DNA from: an uncultured Altererythrobacter sp.
GTDB lineage: Bacteria > Pseudomonadota > Alphaproteobacteria > Sphingomonadales > Sphingomonadaceae
DNA: 13,148 nt
Assembly: GCA_938009055.1 (NCBI GenBank)
Contig: CALLIO010000041.1
Location: 1-13,148, forward strand
Direction: 5' to 3'
Shown: piece after piece, positions 7,387-13,148 of the stretch
How the letters are laid out: each line of letters starts with the position of its first letter
Numbering within the stretch: position 1 is the first letter of the stretch
Notes under the pieces: model-generated
Seen by the model: only the letters and a program-made list of their open reading frames with translations
Databases searched by the model: none
What the model was told of the DNA's origin: nothing
Made by a program: the position numbers and the translations under genes

Positions 7387-8142
7387 CTAGAGTCCCAGCA
7401 ACAGCCGTGCGCCTACCAGCGTGACGAGCGCCGCGGTTAGCCAGCGGATCCAGCGTCCCGGCAAGAGTTTCACTGCCATCAAACTGCCAATCTGTCCGCC
7501 AATAGCCACCGCGATCAGCAGCGCCAATCCGCCAAAGACGGCTCCGGACAACACGCCGCTGCCGCTCTTGAGCAATTGCCCGGCAAGCCCGAACAGCGAG
7601 TTAATCAGGATGAAGAGGCTGGCGGTCGCAGCAATTGCGCGCGGGTTGTCCCAGCGGGTCAGATGGAGCAGCGGCGCGAGGAATATCCCCCCGCCTATCC
7701 CAACCAATCCGGCCAGATAGCCCAGCGGCAGAGCGACAAACGGAATCGCTTTGGCAAAACGCGATGCCTCACCCTCATCTGCCTCTTTCACTGGCAAGAC
7801 CATGGTTGCGCCTGTCAGCAGCAAGCTTGCTCCCAGCAGCAGCATAAAGCTCGCTTCTGCAATCGGGGTCAGCCCGCCCAAAAAGGCCGCAGGCGCAGCG
7901 ATAGCGGTGAGCAGAAGCGCACGCTTCCACGGCGTAATCTCTGCGCGCGCAAACCGAATCGAAGCGCCCAGCACCACGACGATATTGCACGCCAGAGCCA
8001 GCACCGGCAGCAAGCGGTAATCAAGCCCCGATAGCGCCAGCAGAGCGGCATAGGTCGACCCACCGCCAAATCCGGCAGAGGCATAGAGCAGCGCGGTCAA
8101 AAAGAACGCTGCGATCAGCCCGATGGGAACCGCTGCGCTCAT
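7387..8142 (-). CDS. TauE/SafE-family (DUF81) inner-membrane permease
   Basis: The TauE/SafE family comprises inner-membrane transporters linked in characterised cases to export of sulfite, sulfoacetate or related sulfur compounds. The 251-residue, strongly hydrophobic product has about seven or eight predicted membrane segments. It shows the two related glycine-rich half motifs of the family: ASAGFGGGSTY (21-31) and GYLAGLVGIGGGIFLAPLL (141-159). A short charged loop (KEADEGEASRF, 119-129) separates the halves. GGAGAGGGG ending 6 bases before the ATG is a good ribosome binding site. The gene starts 30 bases after the secA stop on the same strand, so it is probably expressed at least partly by readthrough from secA. 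The substrate cannot be told from the sequence, and nothing nearby concerns sulfur metabolism. Confidence 0.88.
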   Translation of the reverse strand: MSAAVPIGLIAAFFLTALLYASAGFGGGSTYAALLALSGLDYRLLPVLALACNIVVVLGASIRFARAEITPWKRALLLTAIAAPAAFLGGLTPIAEASFMLLLGASLLLTGATMVLPVKEADEGEASRFAKAIPFVALPLGYLAGLVGIGGGIFLAPLLHLTRWDNPRAIAATASLFILINSLFGLAGQLLKSGSGVLSGAVFGGLALLIAVAIGGQIGSLMAVKLLPGRWIRWLTAALVTLVGARLLLGL

Positions 8143-8172
8143 ATCACGCCCCTCTCCGCGCTCTGATGCGGA

Positions 8173-10941
8173 TTATGCGCCGGACGAGACCCGCCCTCCG
8201 GCTGAACCGTGGCAATGCTTGTACTTGTTGCCTGATCCGCACGGGCAAGGCGAATTGCGGCTCACCCCTTGATCGGCATAGGGATCTTCGCCCGATGCGC
8301 CGCCTGGACTTGCGGCCGCACGCGGGCTACCGGCAAGCGATCCGAACAAGGCGGGATTATCCGCCGAACCATCACCATCGGCTGAATTGTCGAGACCCGT
8401 CAGCGGATCGATGTGTCCGGTCAGGAAGTCTGGCAAATCGGGCAAATCAGCTGGCTCGGGCTGTTGCATCCGAAGCTCCGCCTTGACCAAAATCTTGGTC
8501 ACATCTTCGCGCAAATTATCGAGCATTTTTTCAAACAGGCCAAAAGCCTCTTGCTTATACTCATTGATTGGCTGCTTTTGCGCATAGGCGCGCAGGAAAA
8601 CGACCTGGCGCAGCGCATCGAGCGTCGCGAGGTGCTCTTTCCAATGATAGTCGAGCCGTTCGAGCAGGATGCTTTTCTCGATCTGGCGCCATACGCCCGT
8701 ATCAGCATTGGCGAGCTTGCCCGCCATGATTTCGTCAGCCTGCGCTGAAAGCCGTTCCTCAATGATTTCCGGTTCGAGCTGGTCTTCCTCCATCCAGTCA
8801 TCAATTGGCGGGGCAAGGCCAAGCACATCTTCAACGCGCTCCTTAAGCCCCTCAATATCCCATTGTTCCGGATAAGAACCGGGCGGGCAGGCTTCTGACA
8901 CCATTGAATTGATCGTGTCATGGCGCATATCAACCACCACATCATCGACCGTTTCCGATTCCATGATTTCGCCGCGCTGTTCGTAAATAACCTTGCGCTG
9001 GTCGTTCATCACATCATCATATTGGACGACTTGCTTACGCGTGTCGTAATTGCGCGCTTCAACCTTTTTCTGAGCGGTTTCAATGGCTTTTGATAGCCAC
9101 TTAGACCCAATGGCCTCGCCATCCTCAAGGTTTGAATTCATCATCTTGGCAAAGAGAGTGTCGGGGCCGAAGATTCGCAAAAGGTCATCTTCAAGACACA
9201 GATAAAAGCGCGAGAGACCCGGATCACCCTGACGGCCAGAGCGGCCCCGCAGCTGATTGTCGATCCGGCGGCTTTCATGGCGCTCTGTGCCCAAAACGAA
9301 CAGACCACCCGCCTCCAGAACTTTCGCCTTTTCCGCTTCCACCTCAGCGGTAAGCTCGGCAATGGCAGCGTCTTTCTTCGCGCCTTCTTCCATATCGCCC
9401 AGCTCGTCATCAAGACGGAAATCAAGGTTGCCGCCAAGCTGAATGTCCGTTCCGCGGCCCGCCATATTAGTAGCAATGGTCACGGCGCCAAGCCGCCCGG
9501 CTTGGGCAACAATATGCGCTTCGCGCTCGTGCTGGCGCGCGTTGAGAACTTCGTGCTTTACGCCTTCGTCATCGAGAAACTTGCTCAAGAGCTCGGACTT
9601 TTCGATCGAGACGGTACCGACCAGAACCGGCTGACCAATCTTGGACTTTTCCGCAATCGCTTTTGCAATCGCGGCAAACTTGTCCATCGTATTCTTGTAG
9701 AATTCATCGTCCTCATCGATCCGCTGGACCGGAACATTGGTCGGAATTTCAACGACATTCATCTTGTAAATGTCCCAAAACTCCGCCGCTTCGGTTGCCG
9801 CCGTGCCGGTCATGCCGGACAATTTGGGATACATGCGGAAATAGTTCTGGAAAGTGATCGAGGCCATCGTCTGGTTCTCTGGCTCGATGGTGACGCCTTC
9901 CTTAGCCTCCACCGCCTGATGCAGACCGTTTGACCAACGCCGTCCGTCCATCATCCGGCCGGTAAACTCGTCGATGATCACGACCTTGTCGTCTTTGACG
10001 ATATAATCGGTGTCGCGCTTGAACATGTGGACGGCTTTGAGCGCTTGGTCGAGATGGTGGACGACCTGCGTATTTTCAACGTCGTAGAGGTTTTCAGTTT
10101 CGAGCAGACCGCGTTCGATCAGCAGTTTCTCAACTTCTTCGGTGCCGTCTTCGGTGAGCTGGATGTTCTTGGTCTTCTCATCCTTCTCGTACCAATCCTC
10201 GGGGATTTCCTTCACCACCGCATCGACTGAGACGTAAAGCTCGGACTTATCCTCGGTCGGGCCGGAGATAATCAGCGGAGTGCGCGCTTCGTCGATCAGG
10301 ATCGAGTCGACCTCATCGACAATCGCGTAACTAAACGGGCGCTGCACCATTTGTGCGCGTTCTTGCTTCATATTGTCGCGAAGATAGTCGAAGCCGAACT
10401 CGTTATTCGTCCCGTAGGTGATGTCGCAATTATAGGCATCGCGGCGGGCAAATTCGTCGAGATTGGGGACGATCACACCGACGGTAAGGCCCAGCCAAGT
10501 ATAAAGCTGCCCCATCCATTCGGCATCGCGCGCGGCGAGGTAATCATTGACCGTGACAACGTGAACACCCTTGCCCTCAATCGCATTGAGATAGGTCGCA
10601 AGCGTTGCCACCAGCGTCTTACCCTCACCCGTGCGCATCTCTGAAATTTCGCCGCGATGGAGCACAATGCCGCCAATCATCTGGACATCGAAATGGCGCA
10701 TGCCAAGAACGCGCATGGAGGCTTCTCGAACCGTGGCAAACGCCTCGGGTAGGATGTCGTCCAACGTCTGGCCATCGTCCAAAAGCGCGCGGAATTTGTC
10801 GGTTTGTGCTTTTAGATCATCGTCGGATAGAGCTTTGACGTCATCTTCAAGGGCGTTGATTTGATTGACGATTTTTCCGATCGACTTGACATAACGATCG
10901 TTGGAAGAGCCAAAGACGGATTTGGCGAGTTTCTGAAACAT
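8173..10941 (-). CDS. secA: Preprotein translocase ATPase SecA
   Basis: SecA is the motor that binds secretory preproteins and drives them through the SecYEG channel by ATP hydrolysis. The 922-residue product is full length. It has Walker A GEGKT (105-109), Walker B DEVD (209-212) followed by SILIDEARTPLIISG, the preprotein cross-linking region (about 225-370), SGMTGTAATEA (375-385), TNMAGRGTDIQLGGN (491-505), and motif VI QLRGRSGRQGDPG (563-575). The helical scaffold and wing domains follow, then an acidic, low-complexity linker (about 835-890). The C-terminal SEC-C zinc site has C899, C901, C910 and H911 (CPCGSGNKYKHCH), which binds SecB and phospholipid in known SecA proteins. AAGGA (10954-10950) lies 8 bases before the ATG as ribosome binding site. 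Upstream on the same strand is a small secreted-protein ORF; downstream is a TauE/SafE permease 30 bases away. Confidence 0.99.
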   Translation of the reverse strand: MFQKLAKSVFGSSNDRYVKSIGKIVNQINALEDDVKALSDDDLKAQTDKFRALLDDGQTLDDILPEAFATVREASMRVLGMRHFDVQMIGGIVLHRGEISEMRTGEGKTLVATLATYLNAIEGKGVHVVTVNDYLAARDAEWMGQLYTWLGLTVGVIVPNLDEFARRDAYNCDITYGTNNEFGFDYLRDNMKQERAQMVQRPFSYAIVDEVDSILIDEARTPLIISGPTEDKSELYVSVDAVVKEIPEDWYEKDEKTKNIQLTEDGTEEVEKLLIERGLLETENLYDVENTQVVHHLDQALKAVHMFKRDTDYIVKDDKVVIIDEFTGRMMDGRRWSNGLHQAVEAKEGVTIEPENQTMASITFQNYFRMYPKLSGMTGTAATEAAEFWDIYKMNVVEIPTNVPVQRIDEDDEFYKNTMDKFAAIAKAIAEKSKIGQPVLVGTVSIEKSELLSKFLDDEGVKHEVLNARQHEREAHIVAQAGRLGAVTIATNMAGRGTDIQLGGNLDFRLDDELGDMEEGAKKDAAIAELTAEVEAEKAKVLEAGGLFVLGTERHESRRIDNQLRGRSGRQGDPGLSRFYLCLEDDLLRIFGPDTLFAKMMNSNLEDGEAIGSKWLSKAIETAQKKVEARNYDTRKQVVQYDDVMNDQRKVIYEQRGEIMESETVDDVVVDMRHDTINSMVSEACPPGSYPEQWDIEGLKERVEDVLGLAPPIDDWMEEDQLEPEIIEERLSAQADEIMAGKLANADTGVWRQIEKSILLERLDYHWKEHLATLDALRQVVFLRAYAQKQPINEYKQEAFGLFEKMLDNLREDVTKILVKAELRMQQPEPADLPDLPDFLTGHIDPLTGLDNSADGDGSADNPALFGSLAGSPRAAASPGGASGEDPYADQGVSRNSPCPCGSGNKYKHCHGSAGGRVSSGA

Positions 10942-11063
10942 TTGGGTGGTCCTTTAAGGCCGATTATGTGGCCAGAGACAGTGTGCAGAGATAGGGTATA
11001 GATAAGTCGAGATAGCGCGAGATAACGCCGCAGCGGCAAAGATGACGCTAAGTTACGAGCGCT
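10942..11063 (-). promoter_or_regulatory. secA leader region with phased AGATA repeats and palindromes
   Basis: This 122-base gap separates the small secreted-protein ORF from secA. On the plus strand AGATA occurs at 10989, 11000, 11010 and 11020 (TATCT on the secA strand), spaced 11, 10 and 10 bases, so all copies lie on one face of the helix. The odd palindrome GCCGCAGCGGC (11027-11037) adjoins the last copy. GGCC (10958-10961) pairs with GGCC (10970-10973) in a 4-bp stem with an 8-base loop, only 3 bases from the secA ribosome binding site. I find no convincing -35/-10 pair for secA here, so secA may be transcribed from further upstream or from a non-canonical promoter. Confidence 0.45.
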
Positions 11064-11336
11064 CTATTCGTAGGCGCGGTCGACTTGAAACAGCACGGCT
11101 GGCGCGCTGTGAATTGGCAGCTGTGAAAGCTGCAATGCGCCATCCGAAGAGCGCGATTTGGCCGGCGCTGCGGACTGGTGCGCGACCCGGCAAACTGCGC
11201 AGGATACCTCAGCCGCGTTTTCCAGACTTGCGCCCACTTCGCACGCGACTGCCTTTGCATCGGCAGCATGCGCCGGTGCGTTCACGGCAGCAAGGCCGGT
11301 GAGCAAAGCAATCAGGGCGAGCAATTGGCGCGTCAT
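11064..11336 (-). CDS. Small secreted protein of unknown function upstream of secA
   Basis: I do not recognise a family. The 90-residue product begins with a clear Sec signal peptide: MTRQ, a hydrophobic core LLALIALLTGLAAV, and a cleavage site AHA|AD after residue 24. The mature part of about 66 residues has three cysteines (32, 46, 49; the last two as CAVC) and no membrane segment. It ends VLFQVDRAYE. Codon choice is like that of neighbouring genes, which supports real coding. I see no Shine-Dalgarno sequence before the ATG. It lies 122 bases upstream of secA and 52 bases downstream of the TonB-C-like gene, all on the same strand. Its position and signal peptide recall E. coli SecM, but no known arrest motif (such as FxxxxWIxxxxGIRAGP or RAPP) is present. 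A conserved secreted protein unrelated to secA control is equally possible. Confidence 0.62.
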   Translation of the reverse strand: MTRQLLALIALLTGLAAVNAPAHAADAKAVACEVGASLENAAEVSCAVCRVAHQSAAPAKSRSSDGALQLSQLPIHSAPAVLFQVDRAYE

Positions 11337-11366
11337 ATTGCAAGCGCATATAGGGATTGGGATTCG

Positions 11367-11381
11367 CCGCGTCTAGCGCGG
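11367..11381. terminator. Short GC-rich hairpin after the TonB-C-like gene
   Basis: CCGCG (11367-11371) and CGCGG (11377-11381) form a perfect 5-bp stem with loop TCTAG, starting 7 bases after the stop codon of the TonB-C-like gene on the minus strand. No T-run follows in that direction. It could be a weak or Rho-assisted terminator, or an attenuator before the small secreted-protein ORF. Confidence 0.28.
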
Positions 11382-11388
11382 GTGTTAA

Positions 11389-12117
11389 TTACTCGTCAGC
11401 AGGGTCGCTGACGGTAACTTGAAAACGGACGACAACATCCTTGGCGACAGGATTACCATCAACATCGCGATGGGGGATCCCTTGCCGACTGTTGGGGCAC
11501 GGTTGGCGGTCAAGACCGCCGCGCATCCTTTCGGACAAGTCGCCGCTAATTTCGACAATTTCGCAATTCTGGACCTCGCCATTCTCATCGAGCGTGTAAT
11601 GCGCTTCAACTGCGAATGTGCCGGGGAATTCAGGCTCTCGTTTGCGCCATCTTTGGGTTCCTTCGTAGGTTCCGGCAACTGATTGCCCCTTACCATCATT
11701 TGCAGCGGTAAATTCCGCTCTTTCCATCATAAGCGAACAGGTCGCACCGTCGAGCAAGGGATAGCTTGAAGTCTGGGTAACCTTGCAGCTAAGCGCCTTT
11801 CCCTCTGCCGACACTTCAATCGCATAGCCCACACTGCCTTCCTGATCATTTCGCCAGGCTGCAACGGGGTAATCAGCGGTCTTGATCAAGCCATAACGCC
11901 GCAATTGCGGGCGCACTGGATAGGGCTCGCCAGTTTCTGGCGTTCTGGGAGGCATCGGTACGATCTCGATCCCGTCTTGCTGTTCGAACCCCTTTTCCGC
12001 TGCATCGATAGCTTCAACAGCCTCTTCGACAGCAGCTGCAACGGCATCCTCATTCTGCGCCTGAGCCGGTGCAGCAAAAAGGACGACAAGGGCGAGCGCG
12101 GGTGCGATGTTCTTCAT
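11389..12117 (-). CDS. Periplasmic protein with two TonB C-terminal-like repeats
   Basis: The 242-residue product has a cleavable signal peptide (MKNIAPALALVVLFAAPAQA, cleavage after residue 20), an acidic alanine/glutamate helix (22-45) and a proline-containing linker (53-70). Residues 83-158 resemble the TonB C-terminal domain: YPVAAWRNDQEGSVGY, then EGKALSCKV, a central cysteine (C127), AEFTAANDGKGQ and a closing YEGTQRWR. Residues 169-237 look like a second, diverged copy: VEAHYTLDENGEVQNCEIVE, C207, then RDVDGNPVAKDVVVRFQV. Each copy carries two cysteines (C111/C127 and C185/C207). True TonB transducers keep an uncleaved membrane anchor and a long proline-rich arm; this protein has neither, so it is probably a soluble periplasmic protein and not an energy transducer. 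The function is unknown. It is divergent from argJ across 87 bases, and I see no strong ribosome binding site. Confidence 0.82.
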   Translation of the reverse strand: MKNIAPALALVVLFAAPAQAQNEDAVAAAVEEAVEAIDAAEKGFEQQDGIEIVPMPPRTPETGEPYPVRPQLRRYGLIKTADYPVAAWRNDQEGSVGYAIEVSAEGKALSCKVTQTSSYPLLDGATCSLMMERAEFTAANDGKGQSVAGTYEGTQRWRKREPEFPGTFAVEAHYTLDENGEVQNCEIVEISGDLSERMRGGLDRQPCPNSRQGIPHRDVDGNPVAKDVVVRFQVTVSDPADE

Positions 12118-12204
12118 GCGCGCAGCCTAACCCACCTTTTCGCCAAACAAAAGTCGGCTGCGGGCAATTGCCACTCGGCCATCACCGCTTTAGTGCGATC
12201 GACT

Positions 12205-13148
12205 ATGGAACTTGCACCCTCGCCTCTTGCTTTGCCCTTCCCCGATTTGCCCGAAATTGCGGGTGTTACTTTGCGCGTGGCTAGAGCGCATTATCTTGAA
12301 TGGGATCGCTGCGACCTGACCTTCGCAGAATTGGCCGAGGGAACCAGCGTTGCTGGCGTATTCACGCAAAGTGCCTGCGCCTCATCCGAGGTTGAGTTGG
12401 GCCGAAGCCAAGTCAAATCCGGCAAAACGCGTGCGCTGATCGTGAATGCGGGCAATTCCAACGCCTTTACCGGCTATCGCGGGCGCGAGGCTGTCGAGCA
12501 GATCATGGCGCAAGTGGCAGACGGTATCGGCTGTGACCAAAGCGAAGTCTTCGTCTCCTCCACCGGCGTCATCGGCGTGCCCTTGCCCAAAGACAAAGCG
12601 CGCGAAGGAGTCGCCGATGCGCTGTCCGCTGAACCATGCAGCTGGGAAGAGGCCACATGCGCGATTGGCACGACAGACACGTTTCCAAAGGCAGCCCATG
12701 CCTCTGCAATGATCGGCGGCACCAAGGTTGAGCTGGTCGGCATCATCAAGGGCAGCGGCATGATCGCGCCCGATATGGCGACCATGCTGGGCTATATCTT
12801 CACCGATGCAGCGGTTGAGCCTGCCTTCCTACAAAGCTTGCTTAGCGCGGCAAACAGGCACAGTTTCAGCTGCATCACGGTGGATGGCGACACTTCGACC
12901 AGCGACACAGTTTTGGCCTTCGCAACAGGCAAAGCGGGCAATGCGCCCATCACCTCTTTCGATGATGGCGGCGCGGATGCCTTTGCCGCAGCTCTCGGCG
13001 ACATATGCCGCCAGCTCGCTCAATTGGTGGTGCGCGACGGCGAAGGCGCGAGCAAATTCATCAGCGTCAACGTGACCGGCGCGGCCAGCGATGAAAGCGC
13101 GCGCAAAATCGGGATGAGCGTTGCCAACTCGCCGCTCGTCAAAACCGC
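12205..13148 (+). CDS. argJ: Bifunctional ornithine acetyltransferase / N-acetylglutamate synthase ArgJ (3' end cut off)
   Basis: ArgJ transfers the acetyl group from N-acetylornithine to glutamate, recycling acetyl in arginine synthesis; bifunctional members also use acetyl-CoA. From the ATG at 12205 the frame stays open for 314 codons to the window edge; the usual length is about 400-410 residues. GVFTQS (51-56), NAGNSNAFTG (81-90), STG of the oxyanion hole (119-121) and the substrate-binding DGDTSTSD (227-234) are present. The self-cleavage site is intact in KGSGMIAPDMATM: cleavage between A192 and T193 frees T193 as the N-terminal nucleophile of the beta chain. Whether this enzyme is mono- or bifunctional cannot be told from the sequence alone. 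No clear ribosome binding site is seen. The gene is divergent from the TonB-C-like gene. Confidence 0.95.
   Translation, partial: MELAPSPLALPFPDLPEIAGVTLRVARAHYLEWDRCDLTFAELAEGTSVAGVFTQSACASSEVELGRSQVKSGKTRALIVNAGNSNAFTGYRGREAVEQIMAQVADGIGCDQSEVFVSSTGVIGVPLPKDKAREGVADALSAEPCSWEEATCAIGTTDTFPKAAHASAMIGGTKVELVGIIKGSGMIAPDMATMLGYIFTDAAVEPAFLQSLLSAANRHSFSCITVDGDTSTSDTVLAFATGKAGNAPITSFDDGGADAFAAALGDICRQLAQLVVRDGEGASKFISVNVTGAASDESARKIGMSVANSPLVKT

Noticed and set aside
9277..9933. A 218-codon plus-strand open frame inside secA
   Set aside because: It is antisense to the conserved SecA core, with no start context and no recognisable product; it is explained by the coding constraints of secA.
10989..11024. 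AGATA repeats as a CRISPR or VNTR array
   Set aside because: The units are 5 bases with 5-6 base intervals, only four copies, far below CRISPR repeat or spacer size, and the intervals differ in sequence, so it is not a simple tandem repeat.
11064..11336. Naming the small ORF secM
   Set aside because: Only position and signal peptide agree. No SecM arrest motif or sequence likeness is visible, so the symbol would be unsupported.
11389..12117. Calling the TonB-C-like protein a TonB energy transducer
   Set aside because: It has a cleavable signal peptide in place of a membrane anchor and lacks a long proline-rich periplasm-spanning arm; there is no exbB/exbD nearby.
12069..12284. A 71-codon plus-strand frame spanning the argJ upstream region
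   Set aside because: It overlaps the start of the TonB-C-like gene in antisense and the start of argJ out of frame, with no ribosome binding site or recognisable product.

Overview
The window looks like chromosomal core-genome DNA from an alphaproteobacterium, most likely of the Sphingomonadales (Erythrobacteraceae or Sphingomonadaceae type). This rests on moderately high GC, the recG / sdhE / mfd neighbourhood, a short alphaproteobacterial type of NAD kinase, SecA with a C-terminal SEC-C zinc motif, and a TonB-C-like secreted protein of a kind common in sphingomonads. The taxonomic call is made from protein style only and has not been checked by a database search. I see no insertion sequence, phage gene, CRISPR array or other sign of recent transfer, and no stretch over 300 bases without a gene.

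Left part (1-5472): a 3'-truncated recG (minus strand) is divergent from sdhE and mfd (plus strand), which are separated by 14 bases and probably cotranscribed. RecG and Mfd are paralogous double-stranded DNA translocases that act on stalled replication forks and stalled RNA polymerase. SdhE attaches FAD to succinate dehydrogenase and is functionally unrelated to them.

Middle (5473-7357): a stand-alone EAL-domain cyclic-di-GMP phosphodiesterase gene converges on mfd with only 4 bases between the stop codons. It is divergent from nadK (NAD kinase). A 10-bp perfect inverted repeat lies between the two, and one arm forms the -35 box of a good nadK promoter. A tRNA-Asn(GUU) gene with encoded CCA follows nadK.

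Right part (7387-13148): four minus-strand genes lie in the order TonB-C-like secreted protein, small secreted protein, secA, TauE/SafE-type permease. The secA and permease genes are 30 bases apart and look like an operon. The small signal-peptide ORF sits 122 bases upstream of secA, the position held by the secretion monitor secM in Escherichia coli. The secA leader carries four helically phased AGATA pentamers. argJ (bifunctional ornithine acetyltransferase / N-acetylglutamate synthase) runs divergently off the right edge.

Most of the window is housekeeping. The parts that merit a second look are the secA upstream region (small ORF plus phased repeats), the two-copy TonB-C-like periplasmic protein, and the nadK/EAL divergent regulatory region.
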